Source: Xiphophorus maculatus
Lineage: Eukaryota > Chordata > Actinopteri > Cyprinodontiformes > Poeciliidae
Direction of reading: 5' to 3'
Length of the DNA: 64,000 nucleotides
Assembly (NCBI RefSeq): GCF_002775205.1
Contig: NC_036456.1
Coordinates: forward strand, 9,017,463-9,081,462
Below, piece after piece: positions 21,475 through 32,739 of the stretch. Position numbers and translations under genes: made by a program. The notes beneath the pieces are model-generated. The model was not told the origin of the DNA, ran no database searches, and saw only the letters and a program-made list of their open reading frames with translations. Each line of letters opens with the position of its first letter. The first letter of the stretch is position 1.

Positions 21475-22700
21475 TTCCTACCATGATGTACAATTGTTCT
21501 CCAACTTGAAGCAGGGTTGGTGGAGGAGTGATGATTTATGTTTGTTCTGGAGGTTAGTTAGCTTATAAAATCTAAAATGTTTTACATATTTGTTAAAACT
21601 GTCACGATGTCCTGACAGTAGAATATGAGACAGATATTCTGTGAAAAATATAAAAATAAATCAAGATAATCTGCCTCCTACCAGTGGTCCTACTGCCATA
21701 TTCGTCTCTACAATAAATAAATTCAAACATAATTAAATTGAAAAAATTTTTATTAAACATCAACTGTCTCAACCTCACCAGAGCTCTGTCTTTCACTTAA
21801 ATCAACAGACGTCCTTGATATCAAAACAATCGTTACGGTTTCTTATAAACATTAAATCGCATGTTTTGGCTTTCTTTTTTTTCTGCGTTTTGAGCTCATC
21901 GAGTTTCGTAACATTTCCCACTTCTTCATTTTTACATTTCCCACTTCTTCATTTTAGCTTGACCAAAGAACATTTCAACATTTCCTATCAACTTAACTAG
22001 AATTTCTCGCCCAATCGACTCCAATCAGCAGGAAATGAAGAACAAATGCGATCAGATATTTCAAGTTTTGGTTGTAAAGTATATTTACACCTTACGATCA
22101 CTTATGAATGAACTTTTCACTCCTTAGGAGTTGAGTAAAAAAATGTGTTCATGTTACACTGAACTACTGACAAAAGATAAAACAGAAATCTGAAAGGTAA
22201 ATAAACATGTCAGTGGTTTTGAATTCATTTGAAAGAAAAGTCTGACTCATGAATCCAGAGATACTCGACTTGGTGCCCCAATTCAAGTAAAATAACTTTA
22301 ACTTTTACTAATAATTCCATTAATTGAAGATAAACACTATCTTACCACTGAATACTTCTTGTGAAAATGTATGTGTGCTTTTCAGTCTCATTGGTGTATT
22401 TATATATGTTGTTTGTCACTGTGGTTTCTTCTCTTTTTTCTCTCTTTCTGCAGAAACAGTTTCCTAATGTGATACATTCTCTCTTCCTTTCTTTCTTTCT
22501 TTTTATCTCCCTACTTTCCTTTAAACGTTTTGCCAGTCCTCTCTTCGTTTCTTTTTTCACTTTTTTACCCTTTCGTGTCTCTGTGTCCACTGCATTTGAA
22601 ATAAAACGCAATGCAATTTCTAACCGAAGAAGAACAACAGTGGAGGAGAGTTTGGCCACTGTACCTTAGGTTTTTATAAATTCTGATGCCTATTTCAACT
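21475..22700. other. Unassigned stretch between gene D upstream region and Rex3-like LINE
   Basis: No receptor exon and no supported gene. The part from about 22,420 to 22,570 is strongly pyrimidine-rich on the plus strand (TTTC/CTTT runs), which opens long artefactual frames on both strands. The last tail exon expected for gene E, as compared with gene A, was looked for here and not found. Confidence 0.6.
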
Positions 22701-22705
22701 CATGT

Positions 22706-24260
22706 CCATCCATCCATCCATTTTATTCTGCTTATCCGAGGTCGGGTCACGGGGGTAGCAGCTTCAAAAGGGAGGCCCAGACTTCCCTCTCCCCGGCCAC
22801 TTGTTCCTCCGAGGGAATCCCGAGGCGTTCCCAGGCCAGCCGAGAGACATAGTCCCTCCAGCGTGTCCTGGGTCTTCCCCAGGGCCTCCTCCCGGTGGGT
22901 CATACCCAGAACGCCTCACCAGGGAGGCGTCCAGGAGGCATCCTGACCAGATGCCAGAGCCACCTCAACTGGCTCCTCTCGACGTGAAGGAGCAGTGGCT
23001 CTACTCTGAGTTTCTCCCGAATGACTGAGCTTCTCACTCTATCCCTAAGGGAGAGCCCAGACACCCTACGGAGAAAACCCATTTTGGCCGTTTGTATCCG
23101 CAATCTCGTTCTTTCGGTCATGACCCAAAGCTCATGGCCATAGATGAGGGTGGGAACGTAGATCGACTGGCAAATCGAGAGCTTCGCTTTTTGACTCAGC
23201 TCTCTCTTCCCCACGATGGACCGGTACAGCGCCCACTTGACGACAGAAGCTGCGCCAATCCGCCTGTCAACCTCCTTCTCCCTTCTTCCCTCATTCATGA
23301 AGAAGATCCCAAGATCTCCTCCACTTGGGGCAGGCTCAAGACCATGGCCTCGGATTTGGAGGCACTGATCCCCATCCCGGCCGCTTCACACTCGGCTGCA
23401 AACTGCTCCAGCGAGAGCTGCAGATCATGACCTGATGAAGCCAATAGGACCACATCATCCGCAAAAAGCAGAGATCCTAAAACCACCAGAATGGATCCCC
23501 TCAACACCTTGGCTGCGCCTAGAAATCCTGTCCATGAAAGTGATGAACAGAATCGGTGACAAAGGGCTGCCCTGGCAGAGTCCAACTCTCACTGGAAACG
23601 AGCCCGACTTACTGCCGGCAATGCAGACCAGACTCTGACACCAGTCATACAGGGACCTGACAGCCTGTATCAAAGGGCCCGGTACCCCATACTCCCGGAG
23701 AACCCCCCACAGGCCTCCCCGAGGGACACGGTCGAATGCCTTCTCCAAGTCCACAAAACACATGTAGACCGGTTAGGCGAAATCCCATGCACCCTCCAGG
23801 ACCCTGCCAAGGGGGTAGAGCTGGTCCAGTGTTCCACACTTGTGACCCCTCCATAATTAGAGCACACCCTCCGGTCCCCCTTTTTGAACAGGGGGACCAC
23901 CACCCCAGTCTGCCAATCCAGGGGAGCTGCCCCTGATGTCCATGCAATATTGCAGAGTCGCGTCAGCCAACACAACCCTACAACATCCAGAGCTTTAAGG
24001 AACTCCGGGGGGATCTCATCCACCTCCAGGGCCTTGCCACCGAGGAGCTTTTTAACCACCTCATGACCTCATCCCCAGAGATTGGAGAGCCCAACCCAAA
24101 GTCCCCTGGCTCAGTTTCCTCATTGGAAAGCATGTTGGTGGGATTGAGGAGGTCTTCAAAGTATAGGGTTAGGGTTTAACATCACCATCCCCACTATAAA
24201 CAGTGTGGTGCTGTACTGCTTCCCCCTCCTGAGATGCCGGATGGTGGACCAGAAACTGTT
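22706..24260 (-). mobile_element. 5'-truncated, frame-broken RTE/Rex3-like LINE
   Basis: On the minus strand, fragments of a reverse transcriptase are readable in order: VKKLLGGKALEVDEIPPEFL and PLDWQTGVVVPLFKKGDRRV (24,059 down), VDLEKAFDRVPRGGLWGVL and VGLCQGSPLSPILF (23,763 down), the catalytic FADDVVLLASS motif (23,585 down), then YVPTLIYGHELWVMTERTR and SQLRWLWHLVRMPPGRLP (23,298 to 22,900). The 3' end is a (GGAT)n tail (CCATCCATCC at 22,706), as in the Rex3/RTE clade. There is no endonuclease, the finger region has an internal deletion, and several frameshifts are present, so it is inactive. G+C is visibly higher than in the surroundings. Confidence 0.85.
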
Positions 24261-25291
24261 TGTGTAGAAATATACATATTTCTATACCACTACATGTAAT
24301 TAAAATAAGTCTAATAGCATGAGGACAAGTTACAGTAAAAACAAAGCAAGACAGCTAGAACTAACTGTACCTGTTTTCATGTCGGAGCCAACAGCGCCCT
24401 CTTGTGGATCATGTGGATCTTCTGTTGAGATGGTTAAAAAAACACAAACCTGAAGGTTAAACCCCGTTCTGACTGAGTTATGTTCTGCTGCTGTAAATCA
24501 AATGTCTTACTCATCGTCCCAACATTTTTCCCTTCAATCTGGGAGTACACAGTGTTTATGGATTTATCTGTAAAGAAAATAATCAAGGATTATACAGTTA
24601 CACAACATTAGGCCTTCTAGGTGACCAATTGGCAGCATTCTTAACTACTTTACTTTGACAATAATGGTCCACTGATCTTATTGACATCACAAGATTTCGA
24701 AGTTACAAAGTTGGGCCTACGGGTAATGGGATTCATTAAAAATGTATTTAAACAATTCCAACAGTACAATGAGGACTTCTTTTTCAGAAAACACACAACA
24801 ATCTGAGAATGTAAAATGTTATGACTCTTAATTCATCGCAGAGTAAAACCGGAAGGCATGCAGCCAGTAGCTTTACAAGCCCATATTTGTAACCCCTCTC
24901 TGACTTTTAGGTTTAGTCCCAACATGGTTGGAGCAATAATATTTTGGAGTGGGTAATTCAGAGTCCTGATGTAATAACTGTGGAGATTCTCTGGAGGGAG
25001 CTAAAGATTAGGATTAAGGTGACGACAAGGTGCCATTACAATTTAAATACTCTGAGTTCATCACCATTGATAAATCTTTAAAATAGGAGTGGAAACACAC
25101 AAAACCTGGTCAGCAAACCATGAGAAGGGTTTTATTATCAGTACCTGCAGATCCTTTTTTCACAATAGTGTAAACAGTGACCACTTCTGGACCAACACAA
25201 AGTCCTGTTGAGTCGAAAAAAAACCCCCAAAAAACCCCACCAAAACAAAGATCAAACCAGCTGTATGTAACCAGTATGTAACTTTTTATTA

Positions 25292-25293
<2 letters not shown>

Positions 25294-25337
<44 letters not shown>
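25294..25337. repeat. (TA)n microsatellite
   Basis: About 44 bases of alternating TA, followed by a short (CA)n near 25,362-25,378. Period 2 copy at 57,369-57,413 differs slightly in length. Confidence 0.95.
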
Positions 25338-25341
<4 letters not shown>

Positions 25342-25489
25342 GTTTTTATCTACTTAAATAAAAACACACACACACACTCCTACTTATGTCGTGACAATTT
25401 AATGTAAGATAGATGAAGTGGAAAAAAAAACAAAAAAAAACAAGCTCCTCTGCCTTTTCCCAGTGCTAACACCAAGAATACATCACTGA

Positions 25490-25700
25490 GTCAGAAACAA
25501 CCAATCAGAGCTAGGAGGAGGGTCTTAGTGTTGTCAATCGCTCTCTTGCTACCACCAATGCTAATGCTACTTTCACAGCCACAGATGAAGGTGGATGGCC
25601 TTTTTTCCAAACAGTATGTTTTTTCCACCATCGGCACATTGAGCAGTATTGATTGACAGCACTAAGACCCTCCTCCTAGCTCTGATTGGTTGTTTTTGAC
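25490..25700. repeat. 50-bp inverted repeat, probable MITE ends
   Basis: Arms 25,490-25,539 and 25,651-25,700 are reverse complements with two mismatches by eye, separated by about 111 bp. The core is AACAACCAATCAGAGCTAGG. This arrangement suggests a small non-autonomous DNA element within an intron of gene E. Period 2 arms at 57,565-57,614 and 57,725-57,774. Confidence 0.75.
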
Positions 25701-26187
25701 TGGGAGCGGTGCATTTTTAGAATAAAATGGGATTTATTAAAATATTACATTTAATTTACAATTAATGTTAAATTGTTCATTTTCTCATTTGTTTGTGCTG
25801 CAGTAAAACAATTAAGACCATTAGGAAACACTACTATTTAATGAATATCTGAATTACATCACTGTGTTGTAGAAACTATGTCATTTATTCATGTTTATAC
25901 ATTTGTACATGTATATACTTATGCACATTTCTATAAAAACCGGCTTCAATATACAAACTGCGTCACAGTCTTGTATTTATTATGAACAGCACAGTTGTAA
26001 AGCTATGCTGCTTAAAACCTTTGAAAAGTCTGCTTTAGAAATGTAAAATAAACCCACCGGACAATAAAGACTTGAAATGAAAGATGATAATATTTAGCCT
26101 AAGCCAGAGTCCAAGACAGAAACTGGAGCCACATTAGAAGATAAAATGATCAGTAACAATCTAATCAATCAGGTGTTTATCTGACCT

Positions 26188-26254
26188 TCATGCTGAGCTG
26201 TAATTATCTGGTCTCACATTAATGTAAACAGAACCTTCTTCTGGATCAGGAGGT
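26188..26254 (-). pseudogene. Out-of-frame ITIM terminal exon in gene E
   Basis: Homologous to the last exon of gene B (11,721-11,791). It still encodes EEGSVYINVRPD and a TGA stop in one frame. Relative to gene B it lacks bases after the splice acceptor, so its frame needs phase 2 entry whereas the preceding tail exon leaves in phase 1. Used in that frame it would give a short nonsense end. The exon equivalent to B's SLYETV exon is also missing beside it. Likely bypassed in favour of the exons at 25,145 and beyond. Same state at 58,263-58,329. Confidence 0.55.
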
Positions 26255-26308
26255 CTAAAGTAGATGTAAAAAAATGTCAAAGAAAAGTTTGTATCTGAAT
26301 GCAATTAT

Positions 26309-27560
26309 CAATCAATCAATCAATCAAATTTTATTTGTATAGCACATTTCAGCAGCAAGGCATTTCAAAGTGCTTTACATCATATCAAACACAGAATCAC
26401 AATGCAATATAGAATCAATCATTAAGTCAAGTTCCATCAATAAATTTGTAATTGATTACATTTCAAATACAATTCTAAACAGGTGGGTTTTCAGTTGAGA
26501 TTTAAAGGAAGTCGGTGTTTCAGCTGTTTTACAGTTTTCTGGAAGTTTGTTCCAGACTTGTGGTGCATAGATGCTGAAAGCTGCTTCTCCTCGTTTGGTT
26601 CTGGTTCTGGGGATGCAGAGCAGAACCAGAACCAGAAGACCTGAGAGGTCTGGAAGGTTGATACAATAAAAGCAGATCTTTAATGTATTGTGTTGCTGAG
26701 CCGTTCAGTGATTTATAAACTAACAACAGTATTTTAAAGTCTATTCTTTGAGCTATAGGGAGCCAGTGGAGGGACTTTAAAACTTTAAAAGAGACATTGG
26801 AAATATTCACCCCCTTACTGATAACCAGGTCCAGTGTGTGTTGCTTGTTTGACATGTTGCGTTAGACCAAAAGTCTGTAAAATATTAGAAAGTTTTTTTG
26901 CCCCTCTGTCTTGGGGGTTGTCAACATGAATGTTGAAATCACCGACAATTATTAAACAATCATAATCAATACATATGAGAGATAAAAGCTCATTCAAGTT
27001 AGTAAAGAAATTTTCCATGTATGTTGGAGTTTTGTATGAAGTTAGTGTCAAAGTTAGTTTGTGGCCTTTAACCTCAATTCCAAGATACTCAAAACAGGCG
27101 AAGTGACCCAAGGAAAGTTTACTACAATTTATGGTATTCTTAAATACTGAAGCCACGCCTCCTCCTTTTTTATGTTTTCTATTCTCACTGAAGAAACTGT
27201 AGTTTGGAGGCGGTGATTCAATTAGTACGATCGGTTCATTATTGTCATTCAACCATGTTTCTGTCAGAAACATAACATTGATATTAAGCTCAGTGATGAA
27301 ATCATTAATGAATAGAGCTTTAGCACAGAGAGATCTGGCATTTAAAAGAGCTAGTTTAAGTGACTTGGAGGCCAAAAGTTCTTCAGTCTGAGGTTTGATT
27401 TAGGTCCGCTGAATTTTTGTTTCTGTTTTTTGTAAATTTTCTTCTAGTGATCCGGACAGGTAATGTCCTCTTTCACAGTTAAGTAAATTAATAAGATCTA
27501 TTTTGTAGATGCTCGGATACTATGTTTATCATTTCATTCCTGATGGGGATAATTGTGAGC
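26309..27560 (-). mobile_element. Internally deleted L2/CR1-like LINE
   Basis: Minus-strand frame 27,375-26,815 reads as an apurinic-type endonuclease: LALLNARSL, NINVMFLTETWL, KKGGGVASVF, and CLIIVGDFNIHVDNP with the catalytic GDFN. It jumps directly to a post-RT C-terminal segment at 26,855-26,529 (SLHWLPIAQRIDFKILLLVY). The RT itself is missing. The 3' end is an (ATCA)n tail at about 26,309-26,327. It lies in the intron between two tail exons of gene E and is present at the same place in both periods. Confidence 0.8.
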
Positions 27561-28329
27561 TTGTTACAACTTTGAATTGTTTTTATGAACCAAACTCATG
27601 GTTATAATATAATTATATGTTGTCATACTGAGCAGCAGAACCATAATATCTGTAGATTAATTCTGACATAAAAATTAAGCTCAGCAAACAAAATATTCAG
27701 GTGTTTCACTTTGTTGTTTTGTGTTTGTCAGAAGGAATGACTCTTAAAGTAGACACTTTGATATTTTTATACATTTAATAAAACTGTTTTATTATGAAGA
27801 AAAAAGTTACAACAAAGTGATGTTATGTCCAAATTAATACTGATGTTTATTCTGTGACTAACCATGCAGCAGAAAGCTGTAATCACTTTCAGTCTGGTTC
27901 ACTCCATGATTAGTGGTCGGCCTCTGGCTGCTGCTTTCAGACTGAAATGACCTAAAAATATTAAAGTGGATAAAATTTAACTATGAAACAAAGATCAAGA
28001 GTTTATGACTATGATGAAAGAACAGATATTTCATTCTGACCTGATGCAGCTCAAATCTGGAGAAGATAAAAAAAGCCATTTAGATCATCGACAACAGAAT
28101 TAAATTGATGAACCGAATTTCAAAAGTCATATTTTAATACACGTGATTCAATAACACATTATTTCAGGTTAGAAGCAATAAAATGAGAAGAAAATGTTCT
28201 GACCTTTGGACCGTCTGCAGCGCCACAACAAGAGCAGGAGGACAATGAGAACGATTCCACTAACTGGTCCAACGATCAACATCACAGGAAATGAAGAGAT
28301 GACAGGACTGGATACAGTTACTGGAAAAA

Positions 28330-30090
28330 CAATAAATCATAAAACATTTATTTTAGTCCTCATTTTATTCAACAGCAACAGAAACATTTTATTAGTGTGT
28401 TTATTAAAATTACAAACTGCAGCTTTAACTTGATATTGTTAAATTGTGATTCTATGTAATGAAGTAATAAAAAACATCTGTTCAGCTCAGAGGACAGATC
28501 TATCCCACCTGGTGGGTTTAACAGGGTGCAGGTCATTTTTCTGACTTTTATTTGTACAATGCACAATATTGTAACGACTATTTTATTGTGTTTATATGTC
28601 TATAATTATAAGACATTCCTCTAGTTATTATCTTTCATTAGAGCCTCAGTGATGACTGTATGTTGAATCACTGAGGAGTTTCAGTCATTTGAAGTTTATA
28701 TATCAGACGTTGTCCAGTTGTTGTCCAGATGTGCCATTTCTCTAATGAAATTTCACATTAAGTATCTGGAGAACATAGAAAAACACTCACACACATGAAC
28801 ATGTCCATTTTTTTTTTTGCACGATTTTGATCAATTTTTAAATCCACAAACAGAATACTTAATTCTACATTTTCATTTTATTGTCCAGTCCAAACATTCA
28901 ACACTCAATGTTACATAGAAATAGACATGAAAAGTTTTGGCAAAGCAAAAAGTTTCTAATTTGTTTGTGTCACAAACTTAATATCTGCATATTAATTACA
29001 GTTGAAGGATTTTTGACTGCAAAAATAAAAATATATAAACATCTTATTTGACATTTTGACATCGTAAGAGACCAAGCTTTTGCATTTACTCCAAATGGTT
29101 CAAGAACAGCAGCTGCTTTAATTTGGTTAAACCTTTTCAGGCGTTTTTGATCATTTAGATGTGGCTGTTACAAACTGTGGTTATTGAGTGGTGAGGACGA
29201 CGCGGTGGACCCAGGTTGTAGAGCAAATGATGATGGTTTTAATGAAGAAATCACAAAATACAAAGTCCAGGCAGCACAGGTGAGCAATAAGGCAAAGAGC
29301 TCAAACACTGGTAGCAACTGGAATACAACTGGACTCGAACGAGGGAAAGGTAGACGACACATGACTTTAGACTTTAGACTAGGACCCGACAGGGAAACAC
29401 AGATGGGATTAAATACACAGGGAAGGTAATCAGGGAACAATAGAGACAGCTGGGAGCAATAATGGCCAGAGAGACAGGAACTAAATTAACACACAGAGAA
29501 TAAAACCACATCCTCACAGTGGCCAGTTAGAAAATGTTTTACTCTAATTTTGCTGAAAAAAAGTTATCTACTGTTATTTTGAGGTAGTAGTGATGTAACT
29601 GTATCAGAGATCATAATATCATAAGAAACTAATATGAGTGAATATTGATGTTATTAAAGGAATCCTGCTGCATTTAGTTTTGCTGATCTATCCTCACAGT
29701 TCAGACCAGGTCAAACAAACTTGTATCACAACAATGAGCTGCTTAATCTAAACAAAAAGACATTTAAAGAGAAATCTGACTAAAATAGTTCAACACTCAA
29801 CTTGTTAACTACTAGAAGTTTTCTGTTTTATTCTTTAGATAAAAAACAACTTTGGGAACAATGTGCACATAGCAACACAAACTATAACAGTTGTGGTTTT
29901 ATTATTGTAACTTGTTAAAGGAAGTGAACAATAAAAATCAGCTCCTTGTTTTCTGCAGTTAAAAATTCATAACTCAAATTAGGCCTAGTCAGTTTTATTC
30001 TGGTCTGTCCAGGGAAGAAACTTCATTTAATCCAACATATCAGGAAAACATTTTTTCTACAATCTGTTCAGAAAAAAACAACAATTAAAT
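28330..30090. other. Long intron of gene E between D3b and TM
   Basis: About 1.75 kb without an exon of the family. The part 29,180-29,520 differs in composition and ends with AGCTGGGAGCAATAATGGCC-type sequence that I recognise only as resembling dispersed fish repeats; family not assigned. The rest is ordinary AT-rich intron. Confidence 0.45.
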
Positions 30091-32739
30091 CACCTGTTAT
30101 GGTTTCACTCCACTGTGTTGAAGAATACCAGTCATCTCTGCTTCTACACTGACACATGTAGTTTCCACTGCTGGACTCAGAGACATTGAAAGTCCAGTCT
30201 TTACTGTCTGTCCACTGTATTATTGACCCAGATCTCCTCCATTCACACGTCCACTCAGTGGTTTCTCCTCCCTGGACCTCACATGTCAGAGTGATCGACT
30301 CACCACTGAAGACATGAGAACCGTTTGGTTGTCGAGTCACAAAACCTTGTTGGAAACTGTTTACATCAGATATGGGCAGAAAAATTAAATCACATGAGAA
30401 ATTTTAATTTCATAGTTTTAGTTTCAAACAGTCTTATAGAAAAAACTTACACATTATTTCAATGATGTTCTCAAGGCTTGAATGACTGTAGAATGAGGGA
30501 TTTCCTCTCTTTCCATCACACTTATAGATTCCTCCTTGTGTCACAGTGATTTCTCTGTTTTCTTCATTATTTCTGCTGAATTCAACAAAAGAAGAATCTG
30601 AGGTCCGCCTGAACCATTTGTACTTCCATCCAGCAGAGGGCTCCACTGAGCAGCTCAGTGTCACACTGCCCCCTACTGGTATGGTTGATGAACCTGCTGT
30701 CAGTTTGGCTCCAGGTTTATCTCCTGTTAACATGAATTAAAATTGGTTAATTTTCAATAATTTAAAAAAACATACAAGTCTTGTAGCAGAACAAGCTACA
30801 GACTCGTTAACTGAAATAAATGAGTAGATCGGAAAATTACTGAAAATATGTCAACAATGTAGAACTTCATTAATATGAATTATTCTGGTAGTTATTCATC
30901 GTTTCAGCCATACAGATTAACAACCAGCCTCTGATTATTGTGAGACTTCACAAAAGAAACCTGATATAGAACTTTTTCTAATAGAAAGGTTCAATCTGTG
31001 TGTGTGTGTTTGTATGTGAGTGTGGGAGTTAAGCATTAATTCTGACAACTCAACTATGGACTAAATCAGCCACATTTTCATTTACAAGTGTCAACTTACT
31101 TGATACAGACAGTCTGATGGTTTCACTCCTCTGTGTTGAAGAATACCAGTCATCTCTGCTTCTACACTGACACATGTAGTTTCCACTGCTGGACTCAGAG
31201 ACAATGAAAGTCCAGTCTTTACTGTCTGTCTTGTGTATTATTGACCCAGATCTCCTCCATTCACACGTCCACTCAGTGGTTCCTCCTCCCTGGACCTCAC
31301 ATGTCAGAGTGATCGACTCACCACTGAACATCTGAGGCCAGTTTGGTTGTCGAGTCACAAAAACCTTGTTGGAAACTGTTTACATCAGATAAGAAGAGAA
31401 AACTCAAATCACATGAGAAATATTAATTTCATACTTTTAGTTTCTAAAAGTCTTTAAAAAATCTTACACATTATTTCAATGATGTTCTCATGGCTTGAAT
31501 GACTGTAGAATGAGGGATTTCCTCTCTTTCCATCACACTTATAGATTCCTCCTTGTGTCACAGTGATTTCTCTGTTTTCTTCATTATTTGTGTTGAATTC
31601 AACAAAAGAAGTGACTGAGGTCCGTCTGAACCATCTGTACTTCCATCCAGCAGAGGGCTCCACTGAGCAGCTCAGTATCACACTGCCCCCTACTGGTATG
31701 GTTGTTGAACCTGCTGTCAATGTGGCCATGGGTCTGTCTGATGTTATAAAAACAAATATTTGATTTTATATAAAATACTGCAATTAAAAGCTTATTGTAA
31801 AGAGTGATGCTTCTCTCAGAAAAGTAAATATGTGAAAAATCTGTAAATGCATTTTATTGTCATCTTTGCTTATTATAGATACTTTTTAGAAAGTAAAATA
31901 GAAAAAGAATTAGTTTGAAATTGTTTAATTAAATAACATGAAAGAGTTCATTCTCTTTTCTGAAAAGATAATGTGGTTAACTCTACAATTAAGCAAATCT
32001 ATATATTCACATTAAGGTAAATAATATTTTCTTTGTTTTGTTGCTCTTTTTGAAATTTGTGTCTCACTTGACTTTATAAAAATCAAACCCAGTAATTATG
32101 TATGTGTCATATTTCAGACACTATTTTATCAACAAAAAAATCTGCTTGAAATAATGAAATAAAATACAGATAGCAAATGCATGTTTTTTTTTAGGGCTGA
32201 TATAAAACTTTGTAATTCTTTAAAATATTCAGGTCTTACCTGAGACAGTAACAGTGACAGTTTTACTGCACTTATTGTCAGATGAACCCTTCCAGCATAC
32301 ACAGCACTGAAATTCATGTCTATAACTAGTAGATATACGTTGAAAACTGAAACGTTTATCTGACTGATAGGGAACAAATTCTTGACCATTCCTTTAAAGC
32401 CGGTATTTCCAGTCAGTGTCTCTTCCTACATTCATGTCACAGATAAATGTAACAATCTCTCCAACATAAAAATTCAACCAGTTGGGTTCAACAGTCAGCA
32501 CAGGATCTATAACAGAACCAACATTCAGCAAGTTTGTCTTTTGATTTATAACAAAAACACATCAAGATAAAAATTAAAAGATAAACACAGAATAATATCT
32601 GATATAAAAGATAAACTGGATTCTGTTCCTGAGAGGATAAATGATTAAAAACAGATTAAAGGCTGAAATTACCAAGAGTTTGTCCACAGCAGAGCAGTGT
32701 GTTCAGCACTGAAATAAAGGTTGAAAGTTCATCAGCATA

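Larger units (their letters stand above)
1..32067. repeat. Tandem segmental duplication, period 1 (~32.07 kb)
   Basis: The first bases of the window recur at 32,068, and the match then continues through every gene and spacer to the right edge. Position offsets between partners stay between about 32,052 and 32,076, changing only through small indels. Examples: gene A stop 4,664 pairs with 36,722; fragment C 17,258 with 49,325; gene E TM exon 28,204 with 60,279. Differences are mostly single-base homopolymer indels, plus scattered substitutions and one dense patch in gene D. The true unit boundary cannot be placed because both window ends fall inside the array. It could be a real recent duplication or two haplotypes laid end to end by the assembler. 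Confidence 0.95.
24371..32735 (-). pseudogene. FCRL/LITR-like receptor E: five Ig domains, TM, ITIM/ITSM tail; 5' end damaged
   Basis: Exons 5' to 3': SP ~32673-32735, D1 32240-32506, D2a 31468-31737, D3a 31100-31375, D2b 30451-30723, D3b 30094-30356, TM 28204-28320, tail 28041-28056, 27863-27930 (SDYSFL, ITIM), 25145-25204 (TVYTIV, ITSM form), 24511-24567 (TVYSQI, ITSM form), 24371-24421 (AVGSD, the tyrosine seen in gene A's AVYYRL replaced). D2b-D3b is an internal duplication of D2a-D3a. TM has no charged residue. Defects: no ATG in the leader, TAA in D1 (32,394-32,396), and one lost A in D3b that is absent from period 2. No final exon was found; a Rex3-like LINE occupies the region where it should be. 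Probably a pseudogene at the 5' end, unless another first exon exists. Confidence 0.65.

Noticed and set aside
22342..22669. Long open frames on both strands in the pyrimidine-rich tract
   Set aside because: Composition artefact (Lys/Arg/Glu-rich on one strand, Phe/Ser/Leu on the other) with no splice context or homology I recognise.
24155..24180. Telomere-like AGGGTTAGGGTT
   Set aside because: Only two units, within the LINE fragment; no array.
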